Shown here piece after piece: positions 1 through 8,881 of a DNA stretch of 64,000 nucleotides. Source of the stretch: Pseudoalteromonas marina. Lineage in GTDB: Bacteria; Pseudomonadota; Gammaproteobacteria; Enterobacterales; Alteromonadaceae. The translations under genes were made by a program, and so were the position numbers. Under the pieces are notes generated by a model. That model did no database searches. It had not been told where the DNA came from and saw nothing but the letters and a program-made list of their open reading frames with translations. Numbering within the stretch: position 1 is the first letter of the stretch; each line of letters opens with the position of its first letter. The DNA lies in assembly GCF_000238335.3 (NCBI RefSeq), contig NZ_AHCB03000010.1, forward strand, positions 124,001-188,000, read 5' to 3'.

Positions 1-33
1 GGTATCGAATATAGAGTTGTTTTAGGAGTCGCT

Positions 34-1068
34 ATGATAAATGTATTAATAATCGATGACTCCCCTTTAATTAGAGGGTTGCTTACAGAAATACTGCAAC
101 AAGCTAACGACATTAACGTAGTGGGCTGTGCTGAAGATCCATACCAAGCACGCGAAATGATAAAAAAACTTAATCCCGATGTACTTACCTTAGACGTAGA
201 AATGCCAAAAATGGATGGGATTAGCTTTTTAAAAAACCTAATGCGCCTAAGGCCTATGCCCGTGGTTATGATTTCTACGCTTACGCAGAAGGGGTCGCCC
301 ATTACATTAGAGGCGTTAGAGCTAGGTGCTGTGGATTTTATTGCTAAGCCAACAAGTAACGTAAGAGCCCAGCTGAGTCATTATGCGTCACTGGTTCAAC
401 AAAAGGTAAGAATAGCCGCCGGTGCACGAATACGCAGCTTTAAAAAAGCGCCACCCGATACAAAACCTATAAGTTCAGAGACTGAATTTTTATTAAATAA
501 AGTGATTGCAATTGGTGCATCTACCGGGGGTACCGAGGCAATAAAAGAAGTACTAATAAAAATGCCAGTTAATTGCCCTCCTATTGTAATTACTCAGCAT
601 ATTCCTCCCGTATTTAGTGCCTCGTTTGCTGAGCGTATGGATAGAACATGCTTAATTAATGTGAAAGAGGCACAACATGGCGACAAGCTAAGCCCAGGTT
701 GGGCTTATATTGCCCCCGGCGGGCTTCATTTAAGCGTAAAAAAGCGAGGAATTGCTTTGTATTGCCAGCTCGACGATGGTGAGCCTGTAAATCGGCATAA
801 ACCAGCCGTTGACGTACTATTTGATTCGCTTGTAAATTGTGGATCAAAAAATATAGTGGCAGCAATACTTACAGGTATGGGCGCTGATGGGGCTAAAGGA
901 CTGTTAGCACTGAAGCAAAACGGTGCATACACGTTAGCGCAAGATGAATACTCATCAGTTGTGTGGGGAATGCCTAAAGCCGCCATTGATTTAAATGCAG
1001 CCAATGAAGTGGCTGCACTTGATAAAATGGCTGAGCGATTATTAAGCCAAGCAGTTAAACCTAACTAA
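34..1068 (+). CDS. cheB: Chemotaxis response regulator protein-glutamate methylesterase CheB
   Basis: CheB removes methyl groups from (and deamidates) chemoreceptor glutamines, resetting chemotaxis sensitivity; it acts in the cytoplasm at receptor arrays. The 344-aa protein has the usual two-part layout. The N-terminal receiver has the acidic pair D8/D9, phospho-acceptor D54 in LTLDVEMPKMDG and K105. The C-terminal methylesterase has the triad S163 (GASTGG), H189 (TQH) and D285 (GMGADG). The ATG is preceded by AGGAG at 24-28 with good spacing. An upstream reading frame ends at a TAG (23-25) inside this ribosome site, which suggests it closes a chemotaxis operon lying left of the window. The next gene is convergent 15 bp away. 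Length and motifs are normal. Confidence 0.96.
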   Translation: MINVLIIDDSPLIRGLLTEILQQANDINVVGCAEDPYQAREMIKKLNPDVLTLDVEMPKMDGISFLKNLMRLRPMPVVMISTLTQKGSPITLEALELGAVDFIAKPTSNVRAQLSHYASLVQQKVRIAAGARIRSFKKAPPDTKPISSETEFLLNKVIAIGASTGGTEAIKEVLIKMPVNCPPIVITQHIPPVFSASFAERMDRTCLINVKEAQHGDKLSPGWAYIAPGGLHLSVKKRGIALYCQLDDGEPVNRHKPAVDVLFDSLVNCGSKNIVAAILTGMGADGAKGLLALKQNGAYTLAQDEYSSVVWGMPKAAIDLNAANEVAALDKMAERLLSQAVKPN

Positions 1069-1083
1069 ATAGAAAGCTCAAAT

Positions 1084-2109
1084 TTATTGAATAACCCAAG
1101 GCTGAGAAAACCAATAATAGCTGTTCGGTTTTTTAATTGAAGGCGCTGTACAATTAAAGCGTGAACGGCCTTTGTTCAGTTTTTTAGGTGATGTTACCTC
1201 TACCGTATTATCAGTCACCCAGTTCAAGTTTGCTTTGCCTATACCCGATACATAACAAGCCAGTTGAGACTTGTTAAAATCATCAACTTGAAACCCAATA
1301 GTTAACACAGGTGGGTTTTGGGTTGTTACGCTATTTTCATAGCTTAATTGAGTAATATTAAATGCCTGAGAATTTAATTTGGTTGCCAGTGTTTTTATGT
1401 CGCTATAAACGCCAGATGCAGGAAAGCGAGGTAATCGACTAAAGTTAGCGTGTTTATTTAGAGCACCAGAATGCTGGCCAATGCCTATATAGCCAAGCTC
1501 TGTCACTAAAGCTTGTAACTCGTTATCAAACTCTCCGTAGGGGTAAGCTAAATATTTATAGTTGTGGCCTATCTCTTCTTTTATACGTTGTTGTGAATGA
1601 ACAATATCTTGGGTGATACGTTTTTTCCATTGCGTGTTAGTTTCACCGTCAAGTTTTAGATGTAAATAGTCATGCTGTGCGGTGTGGTTACTTATAAGTG
1701 CGCCTTTTTTACTCAGTTCTTTAAGTTTATCCCACCCCATCACATAGCGTTTACCTTCGTCTATGAGCTTAGGGTTAACAAAAATTGTGTATGGATAGCC
1801 AAACTTTTCGAGTATTGGAGCGGCTTGATCATAATTATTGTTGTAACCATCATCAAACGTGATGGCGACGGTTTTATCAGGTAAGGTATGGCCTTGTTTT
1901 AAAGCATCAAGTAGTTCATTTAAGGCAATAACATTAAAATTATTATTTTTTAAATAGTTTAGATGCTCTGTAAACGTTTCTTCGCTCACACTAGTGACCG
2001 CCGGCAGGGTTTCACTTACATGGTGGTACTGTAAAATAACACCAGCATGAGCACGTAAAGATAACCCAATAAGAGTCAATAAAACTAAATGAAACAATTT
2101 CTTATACAT
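1084..2109 (-). CDS. Exported polysaccharide deacetylase (NodB-like)
   Basis: A secreted carbohydrate esterase family 4 type protein expected to remove N-acetyl groups from a surface or environmental polysaccharide. From the ATG at 2109 it has a signal peptide (MYKKLF, a hydrophobic run, then RAHA). The NodB core follows: TFDDGY supplies the catalytic/metal Asp pair (about residues 86-87) and SNHTAQH supplies the two metal histidines. YPYGEFD is the third motif. About 90 residues after the core match nothing I recognise. A GTG 15 bp further upstream is possible but would only add residues before the signal peptide. Its 5' end overlaps the divergently transcribed dinF by 21 bp, so each promoter lies inside the other gene. 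The substrate cannot be told from sequence. Confidence 0.85.
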   Translation of the reverse strand: MYKKLFHLVLLTLIGLSLRAHAGVILQYHHVSETLPAVTSVSEETFTEHLNYLKNNNFNVIALNELLDALKQGHTLPDKTVAITFDDGYNNNYDQAAPILEKFGYPYTIFVNPKLIDEGKRYVMGWDKLKELSKKGALISNHTAQHDYLHLKLDGETNTQWKKRITQDIVHSQQRIKEEIGHNYKYLAYPYGEFDNELQALVTELGYIGIGQHSGALNKHANFSRLPRFPASGVYSDIKTLATKLNSQAFNITQLSYENSVTTQNPPVLTIGFQVDDFNKSQLACYVSGIGKANLNWVTDNTVEVTSPKKLNKGRSRFNCTAPSIKKPNSYYWFSQPWVIQ

Positions 2110-3423
2110 AATAAAGCACACCATAAAAGCTTGCTGTTGTTAGCAGGACCAATGATATTATCAAATATCACCGTGCCACTGTTAGGAATAGTTGATACCG
2201 CGGTCATTGGCCATTTAGGCAGTGCTCATTATTTGGCTGGTATTGCGTTGGGCTCAGCTGTTATCTCCATTTTATTTTGGCTCGCGGGTTTTTTAAGAAT
2301 GAGCACGACCGGCATGGTTGCACAAGCCTATGGCCAAAATGACTTAGCCCAATTAGCTGCTTTACTCAAACGAAGCCTATTACTTGCCAGCATAGTGGCA
2401 TTATTTCTTATTGCTATGTCTCCTTTAATAAAACACGCAATAGCATTTTTATCAGACGCTAATAATGCCGTGCTAAGCGAGGCCTATACTTATTTTAGTA
2501 TTCGAATTTTTAGTGCGCCAGCGGCACTATGTAACTTGGTTTTATTGGGTTGGATGTTAGGCGTTCATTATGGACGAGGGCCATTTTACTTATTGTTGGT
2601 AACAAATAGTGTAAATATTGTGCTTGATATTTATTTTGTTGTTTTTTTAGATTGGGCTGTAGCAGGCGCGGCATGGGCATCGTTAATTGCTGATTATACT
2701 GCGCTGGTATTCGCGCTGTTTTTAGTGACTAAACTCGCAAAAAAACAAGGTGTAGTGTTAAGTACTCGGCACTGGTTTAGCTTTAAAAAAATGGCCGGGT
2801 TATTGAGTTTAAATCGCGACATTTTCATTCGCTCTTTAATACTTCAGTTGTGTTTTAGCTTTATGACTTTTTATGGCGCGCGTATTGGCGAAACAACCCT
2901 TGCAGCGAACGCAGTATTACTAAACTTTTTAATGTTAGTCAGCTTTGCACTGGATGGCATAGCTTACGCAAGTGAGGCTAAAGTAGGCCAAGCTAAAGGT
3001 CAGCAAAGTGTAAGTAAAATACAGCTGTGGGTAAAAATAAGTGTATTTTGGGGAATATTATTTGGCGTGATTTATAGCGTGTTTTTTGCTGTGTTTGGCG
3101 CTTATATAATTACGCTATTAACCAACGTACCTGAGGTTATTAATGAGGCTACGCAATATTTACCATGGGTAATTGCTTTGCCATTATTAGCAATGAGCTG
3201 CTTTTTATTTGATGGTGTATTTGTTGGTTTAACGCGCGCTAAAGATATGCGAAATAGTATGTTGCTATCGGCAGCTGTTGGGTTTTTTGGTGTATTTTGG
3301 GTATTTAATGATTGGCAAAATAATGGGCTATGGCTTGCGATGAGCTGCTTTATGCTAATGCGTGGAGTTACATTAATAATAAAATATCAAACGCTTAAAG
3401 CTAATAATCAGCTGCTAGATTAA
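2089..3423 (+). CDS. dinF: MATE family efflux protein, DinF type
   Basis: A multidrug/oxidant efflux transporter of the inner membrane with about 12 hydrophobic segments over 444 aa, the usual MATE length. The N-terminal part closely follows E. coli DinF as I remember it: GPMILSNITVPLLGIVDTAVIGHLG and the following LRMSTTGMVAQAYG block. In E. coli dinF lies behind lexA and is SOS-induced; there is no lexA here, so that regulation should not be assumed. The start at 2089 is forced because the next in-frame Met (the PM of the first helix) is too late. It therefore overlaps the divergent deacetylase start, and no convincing ribosome site is visible before it. It ends 3 bp before a convergent membrane-protein gene. 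Confidence 0.9.
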   Translation: MKQFLIHNKAHHKSLLLLAGPMILSNITVPLLGIVDTAVIGHLGSAHYLAGIALGSAVISILFWLAGFLRMSTTGMVAQAYGQNDLAQLAALLKRSLLLASIVALFLIAMSPLIKHAIAFLSDANNAVLSEAYTYFSIRIFSAPAALCNLVLLGWMLGVHYGRGPFYLLLVTNSVNIVLDIYFVVFLDWAVAGAAWASLIADYTALVFALFLVTKLAKKQGVVLSTRHWFSFKKMAGLLSLNRDIFIRSLILQLCFSFMTFYGARIGETTLAANAVLLNFLMLVSFALDGIAYASEAKVGQAKGQQSVSKIQLWVKISVFWGILFGVIYSVFFAVFGAYIITLLTNVPEVINEATQYLPWVIALPLLAMSCFLFDGVFVGLTRAKDMRNSMLLSAAVGFFGVFWVFNDWQNNGLWLAMSCFMLMRGVTLIIKYQTLKANNQLLD

Positions 3424-3426
3424 CGT

Positions 3427-3696
3427 TTATTTCCACAGATCAGGATCGTGATGTTTGGGCCTTATTTCTTTAATTACTTGCGAAAAGCGATTGGCAAAAA
3501 TGCCACTGTAGCCCCAAAAAGCAAAAAATAGCGCAGGTATTAAAATTAAAACGCCAATAATTTGCAAACTGTAATGACTATAGTAACCCGCAAAAATAAA
3601 AATCACGGCTAGCACAAACAGTGCTACGCCGCGAAAAAACCGCTTTAAACTCAGCTTAGGGTTGCTCCCTAAGCGGTATATAAGAGGCTTTAGCAT
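3427..3696 (-). CDS. Small hypothetical inner-membrane protein (two TM segments)
   Basis: An 89-aa protein I cannot assign to a named family. It has a basic N-terminus (about residues 1-23), two hydrophobic segments at about 24-42 and 46-66 separated by a short Tyr/His/Ser-rich turn, and a charged C-terminal tail ending DPDLWK. The arrangement fits a small helical-hairpin membrane protein. It follows nfuA by 9 bp on the same strand and is probably co-transcribed with it, but nothing in the sequence links it to Fe-S assembly. Coding is supported by the tight spacing to both neighbours and a normal residue composition. Confidence 0.7.
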   Translation of the reverse strand: MLKPLIYRLGSNPKLSLKRFFRGVALFVLAVIFIFAGYYSHYSLQIIGVLILIPALFFAFWGYSGIFANRFSQVIKEIRPKHHDPDLWK

Positions 3697-3705
3697 TTAC
3701 TTGGC

Positions 3706-4281
3706 TTAATAGTAAGAGTGCTCGCCAGCTTCGTGATCAGTAATATCTGCAACACCTGTGATCTCGTCAAACTTAGCAATCATTTCTTTTTCGATGCCTT
3801 CTTTTAACGTTACATCGATCATAGAACACCCATTACAACCGCCACCAAACTGAAGTACTGCAACGCCAGCAGCTGTAATCTCTACTAGGCTTACTTGGCC
3901 GCCATGGTTAGCTAGTTGTGGGTTTACTTCTGTTTCAAGCATGTGCTGAACACGTTCGTTTAATGATGCATCATCACCAATTTTACGTGCTTTTGCATTA
4001 GGTGCTTTAAGCGTTAGCTGAGTACCCATTTTGTCGGTAACAAAATCAATTTCAGCTTCTTCTAAAAAAGGAGCACTTTCAGCATCAACAACGGCATCAA
4101 ATCCGTTAAAATTTAAGCGAATATCGTTGTCTTCAACGGCGTCTTCTGGACAATAAGAAACACCACACTCGGCTTGTGATGTACCAGGGTTTACAACAAA
4201 AACGCGAATATTGGTCTGTTGTGATTGATCTGCTAATAGTTTAGCAAAATGTGCTTGTGCTGTTTCGGAAATAGAAATCAT
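3706..4281 (-). CDS. nfuA: Fe-S biogenesis protein NfuA
   Basis: A scaffold/carrier that passes 4Fe-4S clusters to apo-proteins, important under oxidative stress or iron limitation. It has the degenerate A-type domain (about residues 1-90), then the Nfu domain with the cluster CxxC in GGCNGCSM. From the ATG at 4281 the protein is 191 aa, the E. coli length, and the cysteines fall at 149 and 152 exactly as in E. coli NfuA. A longer start at 4323 (205 aa) has the better ribosome site (GGAG six bases upstream), so a 14-residue extension is possible. The C-terminus GEHSYY also matches the family. It is divergent from the M14 peptidase gene. Confidence 0.96.
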   Translation of the reverse strand: MISISETAQAHFAKLLADQSQQTNIRVFVVNPGTSQAECGVSYCPEDAVEDNDIRLNFNGFDAVVDAESAPFLEEAEIDFVTDKMGTQLTLKAPNAKARKIGDDASLNERVQHMLETEVNPQLANHGGQVSLVEITAAGVAVLQFGGGCNGCSMIDVTLKEGIEKEMIAKFDEITGVADITDHEAGEHSYY

Positions 4282-4429
4282 AAAAACGGCTTTATACCTG
4301 ACTAAATTACTCGGATACTGCATATCATACTCCGCTCATCGTGTTGCGGCTAGTGTTGAGCGTAAAAAGTTGGCATCTATTTTAAGCAATGCTAGCGTGC
4401 AATTAACAAACATTTTTAGAGTGATCTAT

Positions 4430-6979
4430 ATGCGTTTATTAATAACAATAATGGTAGTAATGCTGAGCTTTTCAAGTGTAGCAAAACCGCTTTCATACTA
4501 TTTTGAAGACGATGTTGTATTCGACCCAGCCATTCCCACGCCCGAAGAAGTTTTGGGTTATCAAGTAGGTGAGTGGCATGTAAGACACGACCAACTTGTG
4601 CGCTACATGGAAGTACTTGCTCAAAAGAGCGATAGAATAAACTTTGAGATAATTGGCCGCACACATGAGCAACGACCACTGGTATTGTTAACGGTTACAG
4701 CGCCAAATAAATTAACTCAAATAGAGCAAATACGCCAAGCGCACTTGGCTCGTTTGGGTAATAACAGCAAAAAAGCAAACGATGAACCTGCAGTTGTGTG
4801 GATGGGCTACAGTGTGCACGGTAACGAATCATCGGGAAGCAATGCATCGCTTTTAACGGCTTATTACTTAGCTGCAGCACAAGGTGATGAAATAAATAAC
4901 CTATTAAACAATACCGTTATTTTGCTCGACCCATCATTAAACCCCGACGGACTTGCACGTTTTGCTAATTGGGCAAACAGTAACCGCGGCATGAATTTAT
5001 CGTCAGATCCAAAAACTCGAGAGCATACCGAAAACTGGCCAAGCAGCCGCACTAATCATTATTGGTTTGACTTAAACCGAGATTGGCTATTGCTACAGCA
5101 CCCTGAGTCGCGTGCGCGTATTGCAAAATTTCATCAGTGGAAACCAAATGTACTTACCGACTTTCATGAAATGGGCCCAAACAGCAGCTACTTTTTTCAG
5201 CCGGGTATTCCAAGTAGAAAGCACCCAATTACGCCAATTGAAAACGTAACATTAACCAAAGCAATTGCTAATTATCATGCTAAAACATTGGATGAAAATA
5301 ATGCACTGTATTTTACAGAAGAAAGCTTTGACGATTTTTACTACGGTAAAGGTTCAACTTACCCAGATGTGAACGGGGGTATAGGTATTTTGTTTGAGCA
5401 AGCAAGCTCTCGAGGCCATATACAAGAGACCATTAATGGCCCTTTAACGTTTCCATTTACTATAAAAAATCAGTTATTAACGAGCTTATCTACCTTTAAA
5501 GCGGCGGTTGAAAACCGTCAAGCGTTGCTTGACTACCAAGCTAAATTTTATAATCAAGCAGCAGAGCTTGCAGGTGACGAAAACTTTGCAGGTTATGTTG
5601 TTGAAGGTGCAAAAGACAGCACCCGAATTACTGACTTTTTAGCGCTATTAGACCAACATAAAATAAAGGCATTTGAACTTACTAAACCACTAAAAGCAGG
5701 TGGCGTAAACTTTACCACCAACAGCTATTATGTGCCTTTAGCGCAGCCTCAATATCGTTTAGTTAAAGCGATATTTAGCGAGCAAAAAAACTTTGCAGAC
5801 AATACATTTTACGATGTATCTGGTTGGACATTAGCGCACGCATTTAATCTACCCTTTGCAAAAGTAAAAAGTAACTGGGGGCTAGACGTTGCAGACACAC
5901 CTTGGAATAAAGCACCTAAAGCACCCCTAACAAGTTTAGAGTCAGCGTATGCATTTGGTTTTGCATGGGACGACTACTTAGCGCCTAAAATGCTAAATAC
6001 ATTATTAAAGCAAGGTATAAAAGCACGCGTGGCATTGAGCGCCTTAACGGCAAAATCGAGCGCGGGCGACATAAATTTTGAGCCAGGGAGTATTATTATT
6101 CCGGCTGGTTTACAAACACAACAAAACTGGATTACTTTGTTAAACACTGCGCAAAGTGAATTTGGTATTGCCATAAAACCTATTACAACAGGCTTAACCA
6201 GTAAAGGTGCTGATTTAGGTTCACGCTCTATGGCAGTTGTTAAAGCACCCAAGGTTTTACTGATTGGCGGCCAAGGCACTAGCCAATACGAAGTAGGTGA
6301 AGTGTGGTATTACCTAGATAGGTTTGTAGGTGTTGCCCCCACAATTGTTGAAATGACGCGTTTAAGTTCACTTGAGCTTAGTGATTATAGCCATATTGTG
6401 TTGGCCCACGGTAATTACAATGGCTTAACGGATGCAGAAAAAGTAGCGATTAAAAGCTGGGTAAGAAAAGGCGGTGTTATTTGGGGCCACAAAGGCGGCG
6501 CTAAATTTTTAGTCGACCAGCAACTACTTAAAGCAAATTATTTATCGCGACAGGATTTAGCTGGTGCTTTCAAAACTGAAGGCTTAAGCTATGGCGATAA
6601 AGATCATCTAGCGGGGCGTCAGCGTATTGCTGGGGCTATTTTTAACACTAGTGTGGATTTAACGCACCCATTAACCTTCTCACTCACGCGCGACACCTTA
6701 CCGGTATTTAAAAACAGTACATGGTTACTTGAAGCGTCAGATGCCCCTTTTGTAAATGTACTAACCTACACAAAACGCCCGTTGTTAGCTGGCTTTACTG
6801 ACTCTGTAAATGTAGAACAAGTAGCTGAAGGCGCTGGTTTAATAGCACATTCGTACGGACGCGGCAGTGTTATTGCTATGACTGACAACCCCGTATTTAG
6901 AGGTTACTGGTATGGTACAAGTCGACTGCTTAGCAATGCACTGTTTTTAGGCCATACATTCCGCGCAAATGGTCAATAA
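4430..6979 (+). CDS. Secreted M14 family zinc carboxypeptidase with C-terminal amidotransferase-like domain
   Basis: A large exported metallopeptidase of about 849 aa. The ATG at 4430 is chosen because it opens a clean signal peptide (MRLLITIMVVML...SVAKP); a start 60 bp upstream would bury it. The M14 domain follows. HGNE in YSVHGNESSG gives the first two zinc ligands, DFHEMG gives the third histidine, and the Glu in ILFEQASS is the likely general base. After about residue 600 a class I glutamine-amidotransferase-like fold is suggested by VLLIGGQGTSQYEVGE and VRKGGVIWGHKGG. It probably digests external peptides for nutrition. It stands between nfuA and comF, breaking the nfuA-gntX-bioH order known in E. 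coli. Confidence 0.88.
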   Translation: MRLLITIMVVMLSFSSVAKPLSYYFEDDVVFDPAIPTPEEVLGYQVGEWHVRHDQLVRYMEVLAQKSDRINFEIIGRTHEQRPLVLLTVTAPNKLTQIEQIRQAHLARLGNNSKKANDEPAVVWMGYSVHGNESSGSNASLLTAYYLAAAQGDEINNLLNNTVILLDPSLNPDGLARFANWANSNRGMNLSSDPKTREHTENWPSSRTNHYWFDLNRDWLLLQHPESRARIAKFHQWKPNVLTDFHEMGPNSSYFFQPGIPSRKHPITPIENVTLTKAIANYHAKTLDENNALYFTEESFDDFYYGKGSTYPDVNGGIGILFEQASSRGHIQETINGPLTFPFTIKNQLLTSLSTFKAAVENRQALLDYQAKFYNQAAELAGDENFAGYVVEGAKDSTRITDFLALLDQHKIKAFELTKPLKAGGVNFTTNSYYVPLAQPQYRLVKAIFSEQKNFADNTFYDVSGWTLAHAFNLPFAKVKSNWGLDVADTPWNKAPKAPLTSLESAYAFGFAWDDYLAPKMLNTLLKQGIKARVALSALTAKSSAGDINFEPGSIIIPAGLQTQQNWITLLNTAQSEFGIAIKPITTGLTSKGADLGSRSMAVVKAPKVLLIGGQGTSQYEVGEVWYYLDRFVGVAPTIVEMTRLSSLELSDYSHIVLAHGNYNGLTDAEKVAIKSWVRKGGVIWGHKGGAKFLVDQQLLKANYLSRQDLAGAFKTEGLSYGDKDHLAGRQRIAGAIFNTSVDLTHPLTFSLTRDTLPVFKNSTWLLEASDAPFVNVLTYTKRPLLAGFTDSVNVEQVAEGAGLIAHSYGRGSVIAMTDNPVFRGYWYGTSRLLSNALFLGHTFRANGQ

Positions 6980-6989
6980 CATAAATTAA

Positions 6990-7664
6990 CTAAATTGGCG
7001 TTAAACAGGTTGTGAATGCCCACACTTGTTTAGCGCCGGCTTTCCTTAAAGCCTGAGTTGCGGCATTTAATGTTGCGCCGGTTGTCATAATGTCATCAAC
7101 AATAGCGACTGTTTTACCGCTCATATCTTCAGTACATATAAATGCATTGGTTAGATTTTTAATACGTTTTGCTTTAGTGAGCTGCGATTGCGCATGGGTT
7201 TTTTTATTACGAATAAGCGCATTATTTAAAACAACGCGAGAGCACAAACAAGGGGACCATACTTGGCTTACTTGATTAAAACCTCGCTTTAAAAATCGGC
7301 TTTTATGCAAAGGTAAAATTATAAATAGATCAGGAGATTGCGTGCTGCATTTAAAAAACGCATCGAGCTGCTTGTGTACAACCTGCTGTAGTGCTTTTTT
7401 GTAATGTATTTGGTTACTAAATTTAAGTTGGGTTAGCCACTGCTCAAATGGAGGGCGGTAAAAAGCGCAAGCAAATAACCTGTCAAATTCGCAGTTAGGA
7501 AACATATCAACAATATCAGGTCGGTGAAGTAAATTTGGGTGTTTAGTTACATCTAGTAATGCTAAATCTTCTAAGCAATATTCGCATAAACCTAGGCTTG
7601 CACTTACAGGGCTTTTGCACTGTACGCAATACGACGGGAACAGCCAGTTAAACAGACCTTTCAT
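6990..7664 (-). CDS. comF: ComF/GntX family phosphoribosyltransferase-like protein
   Basis: A 224-aa ComF-family protein, involved in DNA uptake or use of external DNA in competent bacteria and called GntX in E. coli. Its N-terminus has a four-cysteine zinc-ribbon-like motif (YCVQC...LCEYC). The C-terminal half has the phosphoribosyltransferase PRPP loop VAIVDDIMTTGATL. It is convergent with the M14 gene (10 bp apart) and divergent from bioH with a 74-bp gap. The bioH-gntX divergence is the same as in E. coli, which strengthens the assignment. Exact biochemical activity is not established for the family. Confidence 0.9.
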   Translation of the reverse strand: MKGLFNWLFPSYCVQCKSPVSASLGLCEYCLEDLALLDVTKHPNLLHRPDIVDMFPNCEFDRLFACAFYRPPFEQWLTQLKFSNQIHYKKALQQVVHKQLDAFFKCSTQSPDLFIILPLHKSRFLKRGFNQVSQVWSPCLCSRVVLNNALIRNKKTHAQSQLTKAKRIKNLTNAFICTEDMSGKTVAIVDDIMTTGATLNAATQALRKAGAKQVWAFTTCLTPI

Positions 7665-7738
7665 GAGATAGTGCCTTCCATTGCAATCATCTTTTTAAAC
7701 GTTATTATGAGCCTAAGTTTGGTTAAGAATATGCAAAT

Positions 7739-8479
7739 ATGCAAAAAGAGTTAGTACTTTTACATGGTTGGGGAATGAATCAAGGCGTTTGGCAACTTAT
7801 ACAGCCAGAGCTTGAAAACTTATATACAGGACAAGTACGTAGCCTTGATTTACCTGGGTTTGGTAATAGCGCAACCACATTACCAACCCCGTATAATTTG
7901 CATGATGCCGCTATGCAATTAAGCCAACAGTTAAAACCTCATTCTATTTTAATGGGGTGGTCTTTAGGTGGTTTGTTTGCTCTATACATTGCAAAGCATT
8001 GGCCTGAAAAAGTATCGAAGGTTATTTTAGTCGCATCGACACCTTATTTTGCAGAGCAGGGTGAATGGCCGGGAATTAGTGAAAAAGTACTAACTCAGTT
8101 TAAAGACCAATTGGTTAATCATAGAGAAAAAACCATTGAGCGCTTTTTGGCTATTCAGGCTATGGGAAGTGAGTCAGCGAGAGATGACATAAAGCAGCTT
8201 AAACAATTGCTAAATCAATATTCAGCACCTAACAGTGAGGCGTTAACCGCCGGTTTAGATATTTTACAAAATGATGATTTACGCGATTTATTTGCAACGT
8301 GTCCGGTAAAAATTATGGGTGTATTTGGTCGCTTAGATGCATTAGTGCCGTATAAAGCAATAGCTAAAATGTCAGTACTAAATGCTGAGTTTGAATACCA
8401 AGTAATAGATAAAGCATCTCATGCTCCGTTTATTTCTCACAAAAATGAGTTTTTATCTATCGTTAAATCAATGCTTTAA
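7739..8479 (+). CDS. bioH: Pimeloyl-[acyl-carrier protein] methyl ester esterase BioH
   Basis: An alpha/beta hydrolase that frees pimeloyl-ACP from its methyl ester, ending the fatty-acid-based route to the biotin precursor. At 246 aa it has LHGWGMN at the N-terminus, the nucleophile elbow GWSLGG with S75, the acid D200 (FGRLDALVP) and H228 (ASHAPF). These are each seven residues before E. coli BioH S82, D207 and H235, so the triad spacing is conserved. It is divergent from comF as in E. coli. No other biotin gene is in the window. Confidence 0.94.
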   Translation: MQKELVLLHGWGMNQGVWQLIQPELENLYTGQVRSLDLPGFGNSATTLPTPYNLHDAAMQLSQQLKPHSILMGWSLGGLFALYIAKHWPEKVSKVILVASTPYFAEQGEWPGISEKVLTQFKDQLVNHREKTIERFLAIQAMGSESARDDIKQLKQLLNQYSAPNSEALTAGLDILQNDDLRDLFATCPVKIMGVFGRLDALVPYKAIAKMSVLNAEFEYQVIDKASHAPFISHKNEFLSIVKSML

Positions 8480-8568
8480 AAATGCGACGATAATTGCGCC
8501 CCGTAAAGCTTTATTTTGCGCACAAACTGAGCGATAATTAAACAATATTTAGGTGGTGGAGGTTTACC

Positions 8569-8877
8569 ATGTCAATCGGATCTGTATTTAATAATGGTGT
8601 TGAAGGGTTTAACCGTGCAAGCCAAGGTATTGAAAAGGCCAGCGCAGAAATAAACCGTGCCAGTATAGAACAGCAAGATGATGCGCAACTTGCACAACAG
8701 CGACAGTTAGTTGCAGCAACGCCGGACGAAGCAGTAACAGCGCCGGTTGCTCAGCCTGCGCGTATTGACGAATCACTTGTTAACCTAAAAGTTGAAGAAT
8801 TTAACGCTAAAGCTAATGCGCAAACAATTCAAACAGCTGATGACGTACTAGGTACGTTAGTCGATATTAAAGTGTAA
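8569..8877 (+). CDS. Small flagellar rod/hook-like protein (hypothetical)
   Basis: A 102-aa protein whose two ends resemble the conserved termini of flagellar axial proteins. The start MSIGSVFNNGVEGFNRASQ with heptad-like spacing looks like an FlgB/FlgE-type N-terminal helix. The end, LVNLKVEEFNAKAN...TADDVLGTLVDIKV, looks like the hook/rod C-terminal D0 helix (compare TADEMLxTLLNIK). The middle (about residues 40-65) is short, acidic and Ala/Gln rich, with no D1 domain. A strong GGTGGAGG ribosome site precedes the ATG. It lies 4 bp before a metalloprotease-like gene and is surely co-transcribed. No flagellar genes are nearby. It could be a minimal export substrate or a membrane-associated helix protein; function unknown. 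Confidence 0.72.
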   Translation: MSIGSVFNNGVEGFNRASQGIEKASAEINRASIEQQDDAQLAQQRQLVAATPDEAVTAPVAQPARIDESLVNLKVEEFNAKANAQTIQTADDVLGTLVDIKV

Positions 8878-8881
8878 TTTA

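Noticed and set aside
1..33. Tail of an upstream gene before cheB
   Set aside because: A frame ends with TAG at 23-25, which fits an operon, but eight codons are too few to name the gene.
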